Part shown: piece by piece, positions 55,025 through 64,000 of the stretch | How the letters are laid out: each line of letters begins with the position of its first letter | Position numbering within the stretch: the stretch's first letter is position 1 | From: UBA9926 sp913064795 | Lineage (GTDB): Bacteria > Pseudomonadota > Gammaproteobacteria > Pseudomonadales > Azotimanducaceae | DNA length: 64,000 nucleotides | Assembly (NCBI GenBank): GCA_045560765.1 | Contig: JBJKZD010000006.1 | Span: forward strand, 112,619 to 176,618 | Direction of reading: 5' to 3' | Position numbers and translations under genes: made by a program | Notes under the pieces: model-generated | What the model saw: the letters and a program-made list of their open reading frames with translations, nothing else | Database searches by the model: none | Told to the model about the DNA's origin: nothing

Positions 55025-56176
55025 TTATTTGGACAGGACGTTCATACCGTCTTCAATGCCTCGGATCGTCAATGGGAACATCCGGTCCTCCACCAACTTC
55101 TTCGTCAGCGCGACTGACGTTGAGTACTCCCAGGTATCCTCTGGCGTCGGATTGATCCAGATCACTTTGTCGAAAGTATCCTGGACCCGCTGCATCCAAA
55201 TGGCGCCAGCCTCCTCATTCCAATGCTCGACGCTGCCGCCAGAATGGGTAATCTCATAGGGCGCCATGGTTGCGTCCCCAACAAAGATAACCCGATAGTC
55301 GTGGCTATATTTATGAAGAATATCAAAGGTATCGATACGTTCATTCATGCGCCTTCTATGCTCTTTCCATACGCCATCGTAGATAAAATTATGGAAATAG
55401 TAGGTCTCTAGGTGCTTGAACTCGGAGCGCGCTGCTGAAAAGAGCTCTTCACAAACCCGAACGTGCGCGTCCATTGAGCCGCCATTATCCAAAAAAAGCA
55501 GGACCTTGACCGTATTGCGACGCTCTGGACGCATAATAATATCGAGAAGGCCGCCGTTTTTTGCGGTTTTATCGATGGTGTTGTTAATATCAAACTCATC
55601 ATCGGCACCGGTTCGGGCAAGTTTTCTGAGTCGACGTAAAGAAATTTTCAGGCCCCGAGTACCCAGCTCAATATTGTCGTCGTAGGCCTTGTAATCACGC
55701 TTGTCCCACTGCCGCTTACCCCGGCGCTTCTTACCTCCACGCTCGTTACCTTCTTTGCCTTTGCCGTTTTTGCCCTTGCCTTCTTTATCCTTCTCATCCC
55801 CTTCGCCGCGGGCTTTCTTTTCCACCTCGCGCTTGAAGGCTTCGATCATTTTCTCAAGACCACCCAAACTCTCAATCTTCTCGAGTTCCTCAGGCGTTAG
55901 GGATTTTTCGAACTCGCGTCTGAGGTATTCATCGGGGATCAAAGACGACAGTAAGCTCGCTAGATCTTCGAGGCCTTTAAAGTAAGTACTAAAGGCACGA
56001 TCAAACTTGTCAAAGTGCCGCTCATCTTTGACCAGCGTCATTCGGCTGAGATAGTAAAACTCATCGATATCCGCATAGACCAATCGCGCCTTAAGCACCT
56101 CAAGCAGATGCAGCAATTCCGTAATCGATACCGGAATTCGCGCTTTTTTAAGTTCCATGAAAAAGTTGATTAGCAT
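55025..56176 (-). CDS. VWA-domain (CoxE-like) protein
   Basis: 383 residues. N-terminal helical part, then a highly charged Lys/Gly/Glu linker (about residues 118-165), then a von Willebrand A domain with the MIDAS-type motif LFLDNGGSMDAHV and VIFVGDATMAPYE. CoxE-like proteins pair with MoxR AAA+ ATPases as chaperones inserting metals or maturing complexes. The MoxR gene is directly upstream (109-nt gap), so they form one unit. The client is unknown. Confidence 0.93.
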   Translation of the reverse strand: MLINFFMELKKARIPVSITELLHLLEVLKARLVYADIDEFYYLSRMTLVKDERHFDKFDRAFSTYFKGLEDLASLLSSLIPDEYLRREFEKSLTPEELEKIESLGGLEKMIEAFKREVEKKARGEGDEKDKEGKGKNGKGKEGNERGGKKRRGKRQWDKRDYKAYDDNIELGTRGLKISLRRLRKLARTGADDEFDINNTIDKTAKNGGLLDIIMRPERRNTVKVLLFLDNGGSMDAHVRVCEELFSAARSEFKHLETYYFHNFIYDGVWKEHRRRMNERIDTFDILHKYSHDYRVIFVGDATMAPYEITHSGGSVEHWNEEAGAIWMQRVQDTFDKVIWINPTPEDTWEYSTSVALTKKLVEDRMFPLTIRGIEDGMNVLSK

Positions 56177-56285
56177 GCTTAGTCCCTTCTATCTCCGAAC
56201 AGTGTGATCGAATCAGCTCCCTGACTCAAATCGCTCAAACTGCTCAAAAAGCATCGTGTCTGTCGAACGTATTGCTTGTTCTCGC

Positions 56286-57149
56286 CTACCCTTGACCGCC
56301 AGAGCCACTCGATTGTCGTCGATTCATAAAGGCCAACCGCTCTAGCAATTGGACATCCTGCTCATTTTTAACCAAGGCACCATAGAGCGGCGGAATTGCC
56401 TTAGTGGTGTCTCGATTGGTCAGAATTTCTTCAGGAATATCATCCGCCATCAAAAGTTTCAGCCAATCAATCAACTCTGACGTTGAAGGCTTCTTTTTGA
56501 GGCCCGGCACTTTACGCACATCGAAGAATATCTCGAGCGCCTCCTTGACGAGGTCTTCCTTGATTTTGGGATAATGAACGTCGACGATTTCTTGCATCGT
56601 CTCCCGATCGGGGAACTGAATGTAGTGAAAGAAGCAGCGGCGCAGAAATGCATCTGGCAGCTCTTTCTCGTTGTTAGAGGTAATCACAACGATAGGTCGG
56701 GTCTTGGCTTTGACCATCTCACCCGTTTCGTAGACAAAAAATTCCATTTTGTCGAGTTCTTGCAGCAGATCGTTCGGGAATTCAATATCAGCCTTATCAA
56801 TTTCATCAATCAGCAAAACCACTTTCTCGTCTGCATCAAAAGCGTCCCAAAGTTTGCCCTTCTCGATGTAATTTTTGATGTCATGAACCCGATCATCACC
56901 CAACTGAGAATCTCGTAATCGAGAGACCGCATCGTATTCATACAACCCCTGTTGGGCCTTTGTGGTGGACTTAACATTCCAAGCAATGATCGGAAGACCC
57001 AAGGAAGCCGCGATTTCCTCGGCCAACATGGTTTTACCGGTTCCGGGCTCACCCTTGATCAAGAGCGGTCGCTCTAATGTCACGGCTGCATTGACGGCCA
57101 TTTGGAGCTCTTCGGTGGCGATATAGGTATTGGTGCTGGAAAATTTCAT
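56286..57149 (-). CDS. MoxR family AAA+ ATPase
   Basis: 287 residues. Walker A GEPGTGKTML (about residues 37-46), Walker B VLLIDEIDKAD, sensor 1 VVITSNNEKELPDAFLRRC with the Arg finger region, and the C-terminal lid. The Gly/Ser/Gln tail (RRQSSGSGGQG) is normal for this subfamily. Works with the VWA protein encoded immediately downstream. Belongs to the leftward run that follows ycgN. Confidence 0.95.
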   Translation of the reverse strand: MKFSSTNTYIATEELQMAVNAAVTLERPLLIKGEPGTGKTMLAEEIAASLGLPIIAWNVKSTTKAQQGLYEYDAVSRLRDSQLGDDRVHDIKNYIEKGKLWDAFDADEKVVLLIDEIDKADIEFPNDLLQELDKMEFFVYETGEMVKAKTRPIVVITSNNEKELPDAFLRRCFFHYIQFPDRETMQEIVDVHYPKIKEDLVKEALEIFFDVRKVPGLKKKPSTSELIDWLKLLMADDIPEEILTNRDTTKAIPPLYGALVKNEQDVQLLERLAFMNRRQSSGSGGQG

Positions 57150-57230
57150 AGCGTCGCTTACATCCTGATCAACGGTTAATTTAGAGTGCCTCGTACTTTA
57201 ATTAGACTTCTCTCGCATAGCAAGCGGGTC

Positions 57231-57611
57231 TCAAATGGGTTTCGGGCGCTCGTCTAAAGGTTCTTCCTTTGGCGATTCCTGGGGCGGCGTTCTTCGGCGC
57301 AAGACCGCATAGACTGCAACCGCCACGACCATCCCCAAATAGACGATTAAAAGGGCAAGACCACCTTCCAATGTGTTTGCAGAGCCTTTCAACAAAAAAT
57401 CCATGAGTAAAATCACAATGGCTGGTGCGAAATACCCCGAGGGGTCTTGCAGCGTCCATGGAGTAAAGGCCAGCACAAAAAAACTGCCCCGAATCAGGAC
57501 TCGGCTTAAAAAGTGCCAGGTCTTGGTGAGCGCGAACAGCTGCCAAGCGAACAGGCCTCCAAAAGCGCAGTAACAGGCCCAGGCCATCCAATACTCAAAG
57601 GAAGCTGCCAT
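57231..57611 (-). CDS. Small membrane protein of unknown function
   Basis: 126 residues from ATG 57611, directly after the ycgN stop (1 nt between); the frame to 57647 would overlap ycgN. Four hydrophobic segments, a conserved-looking SGYFAPAIVILLMDFLL, and a Pro/Glu-rich cytoplasmic tail. Commonly found between ycgN-like and moxR-like genes in related bacteria, as far as I recall; function unknown. Confidence 0.8.
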   Translation of the reverse strand: MAASFEYWMAWACYCAFGGLFAWQLFALTKTWHFLSRVLIRGSFFVLAFTPWTLQDPSGYFAPAIVILLMDFLLKGSANTLEGGLALLIVYLGMVVAVAVYAVLRRRTPPQESPKEEPLDERPKPI

Positions 57612-57612
57612 C

Positions 57613-58050
57613 TTATTGCTGCACCCAATGGATGATTCGGTCTTCAAAATCCTCTTCTGCCACCCGGGTTTCAGAAATACAGCGATGGGTCACTGCAATA
57701 CCCGCCTCTAAAACGCTCGACCGACTCCCAGAAATCAGCGGGTGCCAAGGCGCAAGAGGTTGGCCTTCGGCCACCAGACGATACGCACAGGTATTGGGCA
57801 GCCAATGGAACGCTTCGACGTCCTCGGGTTTAAGCCAGACGCAATTGGGAACGAGGATATTGCGCTGCTGATACTCCTGACACCGGCAGCTCGATTGTTC
57901 CAGATACTGGCAGACCACATCGGTATAAAACACCTCGCCCGTGTCCTCATCTTCAAGTTTATGCAGGCAACATCGTGCGCACCCATCGCAAAGGGATTCC
58001 CACTCATCCCGGGTCATCTCCGCCAGCGATTTTTCTTCCCAAAACCTCAT
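57613..58050 (-). CDS. ycgN: YcgN family cysteine-cluster protein
   Basis: 145 residues. Cys cluster CDGCARCCLHKLED near residue 22, further Cys in CQYLEQSSCRCQEY and NCVWL, and the typical PNTCAYRLVAEGQPLAPWHPL (cited in part). The Cys set is that of the YkgJ/YcgN zinc- or iron-binding family; role unknown. ATGA overlap with ycgL upstream. Confidence 0.95.
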   Translation of the reverse strand: MRFWEEKSLAEMTRDEWESLCDGCARCCLHKLEDEDTGEVFYTDVVCQYLEQSSCRCQEYQQRNILVPNCVWLKPEDVEAFHWLPNTCAYRLVAEGQPLAPWHPLISGSRSSVLEAGIAVTHRCISETRVAEEDFEDRIIHWVQQ

Positions 58051-58289
58051 ATCGACTCAATCGGCGGCATTTGCAAAAAATAACCCTTCTCAGTGATCGC
58101 TGCGATGACCTCGGCCCCAGACACTTTAGCCAGTTGTTGCGCAGGCTCGAGGGTCAGGTGCATCACAACGCTGGGCTCACCAAATTGCGTCAGCAACCCC
58201 GGAGGAACTCGATTCAAGCCTTCTGATTCTGGCACGTACACGTAAAGATATTCCCGCAACGAAGATTTATAAACAACGACCTTGATCAC
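58047..58289 (-). CDS. ycgL: YcgL domain protein
   Basis: 80 residues: VVYKSSLREYLYVYVPE, LLTQFGEPSVVMHLTL and KGYFLQMPP match the YcgL family (small alpha/beta protein). Slightly shorter than the 97-108 residues of Pseudomonas and E. coli members. Overlaps rnd upstream and ycgN downstream by 4 bases each. Function unknown. Confidence 0.93.
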   Translation of the reverse strand: MIKVVVYKSSLREYLYVYVPESEGLNRVPPGLLTQFGEPSVVMHLTLEPAQQLAKVSGAEVIAAITEKGYFLQMPPIESI

Positions 58290-59398
58290 TGATTAATCGC
58301 CGCCAATAAGGGTTCACCGACCACCGCTTGGCGCCACCCCTGCATCGATGCGGGCAGCTCCGCCTGGCCTTGATTATCGGACTTGATGATTGACTCGAGA
58401 TCCCGGCGCCGACTGAGCAGCTCAGGCGCGATGCCGTAGGCTTTTGATTGATCTGCAACCACCTGCCGCAGTCGATCGAGCTTTTTCTTGTTAACTGGGG
58501 TGGAATCACCGACCACTCGCCGAGGCAGCTCAGAGACGTCTGCCTCTTTCGCCTCAAGACCGAGCGCAACAATGGATTCACCATAACGCCGCAGACTTCG
58601 ACTCGAAATCAGCTGCCCAGCCTTCAACTCGGCCGCACTGTGCACTTCGTGAGCGGCGAGTGCCATCAACTCGTCGGTTTCAAGAACTCGGTTGCGCGGC
58701 ACATTTTTGAATTGGGCTTGGCGTTCTCGAAACGCCGCTAAAAGTCTCAAATACTGCAGCTGCCTAGGGCTCAGCTGAGACAGTCCCTTAAGCTTGAGAT
58801 AGGCCTGCTCTGGCTCGATTAACGTTGGCAACGATTCGGTCAGTCGACTTGATTCTGCCAGCACCCAATCCAACCGGTTCAGTCGCTTGAGCTGGGCTTC
58901 TAGATCTGCAAAGAGCGTAAACAAATGGATCACGTCGAGGGCTGCATAATCACATTGGGATTGGGTCAGGGGCCGGGCTAACCAATCAGAGCGCGTCTCT
59001 CCTTTGGGAATTTCAAGATTCAAACAATGGGCGACTAATTTCTGATAGCTCATTGAATAACCGATGCCGAGCATCGCAGCGGCGATTTGCGTGTCCAGCA
59101 GCGGCGTTGGCAGACAACCCAACCAATGCTGAAAGACTTCCATATCTTCAGAACCTGCGTGCACGACTTTGAGCGTCTCGGGCTGAAGGAACAAGGCCTT
59201 AAGACCCGAAAGATCAGAAATCGCAAGCGGATCAATCAGATAGTTGTCAGATCCCACCCCTAGCTGCAGCAGTCCAACCATCGGATAGTAAGTGTTGAAA
59301 CGCGCAAACTCGGTATCCACAGCGACAACAGGCGCTTTCAAGCAGCGCGCCAGGGCTTGCTCGAGTGCAGTGTCATTATCAATATAGATGTAATTCAT
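58286..59398 (-). CDS. rnd: Ribonuclease D
   Basis: 370 residues, 3'-5' exoribonuclease trimming tRNA precursors. DEDD catalytic set: Asp and Glu in VAVDTEFARF, Asp in HAGSEDMEVFQ, and CDYAALDVIH for the last Asp and Tyr; HRDC domains follow (SPRQLQYLRLLAAFRERQA in part). Starts in TGATG overlap with the recR stop and ends overlapping ycgL, so it is part of the dnaX-ybaB-recR run. Confidence 0.96.
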   Translation of the reverse strand: MNYIYIDNDTALEQALARCLKAPVVAVDTEFARFNTYYPMVGLLQLGVGSDNYLIDPLAISDLSGLKALFLQPETLKVVHAGSEDMEVFQHWLGCLPTPLLDTQIAAAMLGIGYSMSYQKLVAHCLNLEIPKGETRSDWLARPLTQSQCDYAALDVIHLFTLFADLEAQLKRLNRLDWVLAESSRLTESLPTLIEPEQAYLKLKGLSQLSPRQLQYLRLLAAFRERQAQFKNVPRNRVLETDELMALAAHEVHSAAELKAGQLISSRSLRRYGESIVALGLEAKEADVSELPRRVVGDSTPVNKKKLDRLRQVVADQSKAYGIAPELLSRRRDLESIIKSDNQGQAELPASMQGWRQAVVGEPLLAAINQ

Positions 59399-59988
59399 CA
59401 GAGCGGCTTTCTGCCCAGCATCGCGTGCGCCAACGTACCGCCATCAACAAACTCGAGCTCGCCCCCCATCGGAATGCCGTGGGCAATTCGGCTAATACTT
59501 AGATCTAACGGCCGCAATCGTTCAGACAGGTAGTGCCGCGTGGCCTCACCCTCAACTGACGAGTCCAGCGCAAAAATAACTTCTTTTACCTCTGACCCGC
59601 AGCGCGCAACCAGAGCTTCGGCACCAATCTCGGAGGGCCCAATCCCATCAATTGGCGAAAGGTTACCCTGGGTCAAAAAGTAGCAACCCCGAAAACTACC
59701 CGACTGCTCAAGGGCCATGACATCCGCGGGGCTTTCGACAATGCACAGCTGGGATCGGTCCCTCTTGCCATCTGCGCAGAGGGCGCAGAGTGCTGTTTCA
59801 GTAAAATTGCGGCATTGGGCGCACTCCCCAACCTCTCTCAAGGTCTGAGCGAGCACAGCGGCCAACTGCTGCCCCCCGGCTCGGTCACGCTCAAGCAAAT
59901 GCCACACCATGCGCTGGGCTGACTTCCTGCCTACGCCCGGCAGACATCGAAACGCATCAATCAAGTGCTCGATCAAGCCTTCATTCAT
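59398..59988 (-). CDS. recR: Recombination mediator protein RecR
   Basis: 196 residues from ATG 59988 (MNEGLIEHLIDAF), which matches the family N-terminus; a TTG at 60012 would add 8 residues. Helix-hairpin-helix LPGVGRKSAQRM, C4 zinc finger CAQC...CALC, and Toprim domain CIVESPADVMALE. Loads RecA with RecO/RecF. Follows ybaB by 30 nt. Confidence 0.97.
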   Translation of the reverse strand: MNEGLIEHLIDAFRCLPGVGRKSAQRMVWHLLERDRAGGQQLAAVLAQTLREVGECAQCRNFTETALCALCADGKRDRSQLCIVESPADVMALEQSGSFRGCYFLTQGNLSPIDGIGPSEIGAEALVARCGSEVKEVIFALDSSVEGEATRHYLSERLRPLDLSISRIAHGIPMGGELEFVDGGTLAHAMLGRKPL

Positions 59989-60018
59989 GGCACTGGTCAC
60001 CGTCTCGTTCAATCATCG

Positions 60019-60351
60019 CTAAGCGCTGAACGGGAACTTAAATCCGGGAGGCAAGGAAATCCCTCCCGTCAGCGCTGACATCGACGCTTGCTGCTCAGAT
60101 TCAAGTTTCCGTACTGCATCATTGACCGCCGCGGCGAGCAAATCCTCGAGCAAACTTTTCTCTTCCTCGAGCACCGACGGATCAATCGTGACACGTTTCA
60201 CGTCATGACGTCCGGTCATGATAACGGTCACCAGTCCCGCGCCAGCTTCACCCTGCACTTCGGTCTGGGCCATCTTGTCTTGCATTTCCTGGAATTTGGA
60301 CTGCATTTCCTGGGCTTGCTTCATCAAGCCATCCATTCCGCCCTTTAACAT
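60019..60351 (-). CDS. ybaB: YbaB/EbfC nucleoid-associated protein
   Basis: 110 residues. Typical MLKGGMDGLMKQAQEMQSKF helical start, GAGLVTVIMTGRHDVKRVTID and LPPGFKFPF end. Binds DNA as a dimer. Lies between dnaX (2-nt gap) and recR, the conserved order in gammaproteobacteria. Confidence 0.97.
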   Translation of the reverse strand: MLKGGMDGLMKQAQEMQSKFQEMQDKMAQTEVQGEAGAGLVTVIMTGRHDVKRVTIDPSVLEEEKSLLEDLLAAAVNDAVRKLESEQQASMSALTGGISLPPGFKFPFSA

Positions 60352-60353
60352 CG

Positions 60354-62360
60354 CTACCCTTCTCCCTTCTTCTGATTCGGCATCACCGTTCCTTCTACGA
60401 AAGTGGCATCAAATCCGGACATCAGTGCTTGCAAATCCACATCTTCGGCCAATGCCGTCTGCGCAGCTTCGATCCCAGCGGTCCGTTCTCGCTCGAGCAG
60501 CATCGCGGGGGATGCCCGGTCGGACGCAGCGACCCTCACCGTAACCGTGATGCTTTGCTCCTTGACCCGGCTGACCGCCTCTGAGAGTCGCTGCGCTTGA
60601 GTTTCATTAAAAAGACTCGCATGAGCCGGTGCTAAATGCAGATCCATTGAAGTTTCAGTCATTGCGGCTAACACACAATTGCTCGCCATTGCATAAGCCA
60701 CTCCGCCAATCCCTGTTTGGATCAAAAGCTCACACCAAAGAAGATCCTGTGAATCCGCGACTGCTGGCAGCACTGGGTTGTCCTCGGATGCTGGCAGTCC
60801 AGAGGACACCACCACCTGAACTGGCTCAGCAGCCTTAGCCCGATCCTTTGCAGCCATCTCGCCTGCGCCCTCGGGCGGTTGAACCTCAGCAGCTACCGCG
60901 CCTTTCAGCACAGATTGGGGTTCCAGCACGGATTGGGGTTCCTTTATGGGTTTGAGAGACCTGACTTCAGCACCCGCCGAGTGCGCATCAGCTTTTTCAC
61001 GCGAACCCGAATCCAGATCGGTTATTGCAGTCGTCTGGTCCCTGACCTGCGCCGCTGACTTGGGCTCGAGGACGCGTTCAGGTGACGTCGGGCGTGCTAA
61101 CGGCTGCGCTGGGGAGATCGTCGTTTTTGCAGGAGCATCCACGGCTTCGACTGCTCTCGGCTCAGCATTTGATAGCGAAGCTTTCAGATCTTGGAGCGGC
61201 GAGACCGATGCCGGTGTGGGCGTGGGTGATTCTGGCGCTGGGGCGGTAGCGGCCTTACGTACCCCGGGTGGTGCGCCGTCGGTTTCGAACGCCAGCATGC
61301 GGATCAGGGTCATTTCAAAGCCCAGCCTTACATCCGGCGCCAAATTGAGATCCCGCTTACCGACTAAACCGATCTGGTAGAACAACTGAACCGAATCCGG
61401 GGTTAGTAGGTCCGCCAGGCCTTGTATTTTTTCGCGATCCCCCAAACTATTATCGACGCCTTCAGGGACGACCTGAAAAACCGCAATTTTATGTAACACC
61501 ATCAGCAGCTCATCGAGTAGCGCTTCATAATCCGGGGCAAAATCAGCAATCTGTTCGATCAACCGATAAATCTCAACGCCATTCCCAGCAGCGAGGGCCT
61601 CGATGAGATGAAACACTTCCTGGCGATCGACGGTGCCGAGCATCGTCGCCACTTCGCGCTCAAGGAGCTTGCCCGAACCAAACGCGATGGCTTGGTCGGT
61701 TAGGCTGAGGGCATCTCGCATACTCCCATCCGCCGCACGACCCAACTGCCAAAGCGCGGCCTCTTCAACGTCGATGCCCTCAGCGGTGAGCACGCCGCGC
61801 AGGTGATTGACCACTCGCTCAGGGGACATGTTTTTTAAATTAAACTGTAAGCAACGTGACAAGACAGTGACGGGAAGCTTTTTAGGATCCGTGGTTGCGA
61901 ATAAAAACTTGACGTGCTCCGGAGGTTCCTCAAGGGTTTTTAACATCGCATTGAAGCTGCTCTTCGACAACATATGGACTTCGTCGATCAAATACACTTT
62001 AAAGCGTGAGGCTGTGGGCAGATATTGGACGTTATCGAGGAGCTCGCGCATGTCATCGACACCCGTTCTCGACGCGGCATCCACTTCGATCAAATCAACG
62101 CTGCGGCCCTCGCTGATCTCAACGCAGGACGCGCAGCTGCCGCAAGGCTCTGAAGTCACGCCCTGAGCGCAGTTGAGACATTTGGCAAAAATTCGAGCAA
62201 TCGTGGTCTTGCCCACCCCCCGTGTGCCGGTAAAAAGATACGCATGGTGCAGGCGATCTTGATCAAGTGCGTTGATCAAAGCTTGTAGGACGTGACCTTG
62301 CCCCTCCATGGATTTGAAATCCCCGGGGCGATACTTTCGCGCAAGAACTTGGTATGCCAT
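60354..62360 (-). CDS. dnaX: DNA polymerase III subunits gamma and tau
   Basis: 668 residues. AAA+ clamp loader: Walker A GTRGVGKTTIA (about residues 45-55), zinc module CLNCAQG...CGSCASC, Walker B YLIDEVHML, sensor 1 LFATTDPKKLP. Domain III then an Ala/Pro-rich linker (about 385-535) and the tau-specific C-terminus. Within the linker EPQSVLEPQSVL is a short internal duplication. First gene of the dnaX-ybaB-recR-rnd run. I did not find a clear A-run slippery site for making gamma. Confidence 0.97.
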   Translation of the reverse strand: MAYQVLARKYRPGDFKSMEGQGHVLQALINALDQDRLHHAYLFTGTRGVGKTTIARIFAKCLNCAQGVTSEPCGSCASCVEISEGRSVDLIEVDAASRTGVDDMRELLDNVQYLPTASRFKVYLIDEVHMLSKSSFNAMLKTLEEPPEHVKFLFATTDPKKLPVTVLSRCLQFNLKNMSPERVVNHLRGVLTAEGIDVEEAALWQLGRAADGSMRDALSLTDQAIAFGSGKLLEREVATMLGTVDRQEVFHLIEALAAGNGVEIYRLIEQIADFAPDYEALLDELLMVLHKIAVFQVVPEGVDNSLGDREKIQGLADLLTPDSVQLFYQIGLVGKRDLNLAPDVRLGFEMTLIRMLAFETDGAPPGVRKAATAPAPESPTPTPASVSPLQDLKASLSNAEPRAVEAVDAPAKTTISPAQPLARPTSPERVLEPKSAAQVRDQTTAITDLDSGSREKADAHSAGAEVRSLKPIKEPQSVLEPQSVLKGAVAAEVQPPEGAGEMAAKDRAKAAEPVQVVVSSGLPASEDNPVLPAVADSQDLLWCELLIQTGIGGVAYAMASNCVLAAMTETSMDLHLAPAHASLFNETQAQRLSEAVSRVKEQSITVTVRVAASDRASPAMLLERERTAGIEAAQTALAEDVDLQALMSGFDATFVEGTVMPNQKKGEG

Positions 62361-62460
62361 ATTAGCCGCCTTTAGACGAAATCATTGTAGCTCAAGGACA
62401 CCCTCCTGAGCGAATTTTAGGTGCTGCAGACCCTGTCTCACCGCCAATTTAGGACACACC

Positions 62461-63138
62461 ATGATTGTCATCGGTCATCGAGGCGCCTCAGGCTATCAGC
62501 CCGAGAACACCCTGGCAGCGTTTCGAGCTGCAGCAGCACTGGGCTGCAGTTGGGTCGAGCTCGACGTTCGTGCCGTACACGGTCGACTCCTCGTCATACA
62601 CGACGAGCAGCTGGGGCGAACCACCAACGGCACAGGGGCTTTAACGGACCACGCATTAGATGCCTTAAGAGCACTCGATGCAGGGATGGGCGAACGCATC
62701 CCCTTCTTAGAGGAAGTTCTAGACACCCTCGCAGGCAACGTCTCGATTAACGTTGAACTCAAAGGCTTGGGCGCCGCGGAGCTCACCAGCCAACTCCTCA
62801 GTAACGCCTGCAGCGAGGGCACGTGGCAAACCCACCAGTTTCTCATCAGTGCTTTTAACCATCGAGAACTCGTCAAAGCTGATCGACAGTTCAATCGGGG
62901 CATCCTGTGGGGGAAAACACATCCGGAGATGATCGAGCGGTCTATCGCGCTTGGCGGGCAGTGGATGAACATCGAACTGCAAACCGCAACCGCTGACCTC
63001 ATCGACAGGGCCCATGCCGCAGGTCTTAAGGTCGCGGTCTACACCGTCAATGATCCAGATGACATCGAGGCCATGCGTAGGCTCGCGGTTGACGCTATTT
63101 TTTGCGATTACCCCGATCGTGCAATGACGACAGATTAA
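62461..63138 (+). CDS. Glycerophosphodiester phosphodiesterase family protein
   Basis: 225 residues, GDPD TIM barrel. IGHRGASG (His6, Arg7), PENTLAAF (Glu15), WVELDVR (Glu33, Asp35) and VIHDEQLGRTTNG (His47) are the catalytic and metal residues. Cytoplasmic, UgpQ-like size. Hydrolyses glycerophosphodiesters to glycerol-3-phosphate. AGGA precedes the ATG. Convergent with the crotonase gene, stops 4 nt apart. Confidence 0.94.
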   Translation: MIVIGHRGASGYQPENTLAAFRAAAALGCSWVELDVRAVHGRLLVIHDEQLGRTTNGTGALTDHALDALRALDAGMGERIPFLEEVLDTLAGNVSINVELKGLGAAELTSQLLSNACSEGTWQTHQFLISAFNHRELVKADRQFNRGILWGKTHPEMIERSIALGGQWMNIELQTATADLIDRAHAAGLKVAVYTVNDPDDIEAMRRLAVDAIFCDYPDRAMTTD

Positions 63139-63142
63139 ACGA

Positions 63143-63943
63143 TTAAGCGCCCTTAAAGACCGGCGTTCTCTTCTCTAAAATCGCATCAACGGCCTCGGCG
63201 TGGTCTTCCGTTTGATGGGCCAAGGCCTGCAGTCCCGCTGACATTTCTAGGATACTTGGCAAGTCCGCTTTTCGGGATTCTTTGAGTAGTTTTTTGGTCA
63301 TTCGTAGGGCATGAGGTGGGTTCGCTGCCACCCGCCCTGCAAGGGCACGCGCGGCATCCATCAACCCGTCCGGCGCGACCACTTGAGAGACGATACCCCA
63401 CGCAAGGGCGGTCTCGGCATTGACAGGCTCACCCGTAAACGACATCTCATTGGCTCTAGCCTGACCGATGGCCCTCGGCAAAAACCAAGCACCACCATCC
63501 CCAGGAATCAAACCGACTTTGACAAAACTCTCTGCAAACAACGCCTTCTCTGACGCAATCCGCAGATCACACATCATCGCAAGGTCACAGCCTGCACCAA
63601 TTGCAGCACCATTGACCGCGGCGATAATTGGTACTTCAAGCGCGTCAATCGCCAAAGGAATCCGCTGAATCCCCTGACGGTAGCCATCACGGATCTCAGT
63701 GGCAGTTCCGCCAAACATCCCGACTTTATCTCTCATGTCTTTAACATTGCCGCCGCTGCTAAAAGCCGACCCTGCGCCTGTTAGGATCACCACCCGAACC
63801 GATGGATCAGCGTTGATTTGATCGCAGGCAGCGACAATCGCATTCACCATTTCATCTTCTGAAATCGCATTTCGAGTTTCGTGCTTGTTTAATGTCAGGG
63901 TGACAACAGCTTCACGCTGTTCGTAAAGAACGACATTGCTCAT
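63143..63943 (-). CDS. Enoyl-CoA hydratase family protein (second crotonase)
   Basis: 266 residues from ATG 63943, with GGAG 7 nt upstream; a frame to 63982 would add 13 residues. Crotonase oxyanion regions SAFSSGGNVKDM and GAAIGAGCDLAMMCDLRIA, with Glu in FVKVGLIPGDGGAWFLPR. Acts on an acyl-CoA; the HTEDHAEAVDAILEKRTPVFKG end (in part) is typical. Not in an operon with other beta-oxidation genes within the window. Divergent in sequence from the crotonase at 4598-5395. Confidence 0.94.
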   Translation of the reverse strand: MSNVVLYEQREAVVTLTLNKHETRNAISEDEMVNAIVAACDQINADPSVRVVILTGAGSAFSSGGNVKDMRDKVGMFGGTATEIRDGYRQGIQRIPLAIDALEVPIIAAVNGAAIGAGCDLAMMCDLRIASEKALFAESFVKVGLIPGDGGAWFLPRAIGQARANEMSFTGEPVNAETALAWGIVSQVVAPDGLMDAARALAGRVAANPPHALRMTKKLLKESRKADLPSILEMSAGLQALAHQTEDHAEAVDAILEKRTPVFKGA

Positions 63944-64000
63944 AAAAGACTCCGGAAAATTTTCAGCGACGGTAACATGCAAAAAACAATGATACCATCC

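Noticed and set aside
62361..62460. 4.5S RNA (ffs), sometimes found near dnaX
   Set aside because: The conserved GGAAGGAAGCAGCC core is absent.

Overview
The window looks like chromosome from a marine, aerobic, oligotroph-type gammaproteobacterium. The housekeeping genes hrpA, gltX, dusA, rnd, ycgL, ycgN, recR, ybaB and dnaX point to Gammaproteobacteria. The catabolic load (TonB receptor, sulfatases, Rieske oxygenases, PhyH-type dioxygenases, crotonases, TIGR03084-like and F420/DDN-like proteins) resembles OM60/SAR92/OM182-type lineages. No database search was possible, so the placement is inference.

Layout. 1-5.4 kb: leftward operon of crotonase, SDR, alkylsulfatase-like MBL protein and a formylglycine-type sulfatase cut by the window edge. 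5.8-8 kb: S2P-like membrane protein, DDN-like oxidoreductase, DsbA-type isomerase. 8.4-10.8 kb: TonB-dependent receptor with a clear terminator. 10.9-15.3 kb: beta-propeller-like protein coupled to a frameshifted TPR-sulfotransferase, and a frameshifted MFS transporter. 15.6-17.7 kb: secreted amidohydrolase and Asp/Asn hydroxylase. 17.9-24.4 kb: a BetI-like TetR regulator divergent from an operon of two CrtI/PYROXD2-like flavoproteins, a GcvT/DmdA-like folate protein and a Rieske oxygenase, with a palindromic operator candidate in the divergent promoter and a second copy beyond tetR. 25.4-36 kb: PhyH dioxygenase, second Rieske oxygenase, two class III aminotransferases, GPH-type transporter, disrupted outer-membrane barrel gene, second PhyH protein. 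36.4-39.8 kb: small secreted proteins, PPOX flavoprotein, secreted M24 peptidase, ABM protein. 39.9-44.25 kb: AT-rich island between an exact 17-bp direct repeat, one copy being the 3' end of tRNA-Ala(GGC); its main cargo is a 951-residue secreted calcium-binding repeat protein. 44.2-64 kb: core chromosome (tRNA-Ala, gltX, dusA, TerB, STAS/PP2C pair, hrpA, CoxE/MoxR pair, and the dnaX-ybaB-recR-rnd-ycgL-ycgN run), ending with GDPD and a second crotonase.

The most system-like part is 17.8-31.7 kb. Both Rieske proteins carry Glu in place of the usual bridging Asp, as in the carnitine/betaine mono-oxygenase group. One is co-transcribed with a folate one-carbon protein and two flavoproteins under a BetI-like repressor. 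I infer demethylation and oxidation of an N-methylated or similar small compound; the substrate is not determinable from sequence. Five single-base or nonsense lesions in four genes mean that either local decay or assembly error must be considered before relying on those reading frames.
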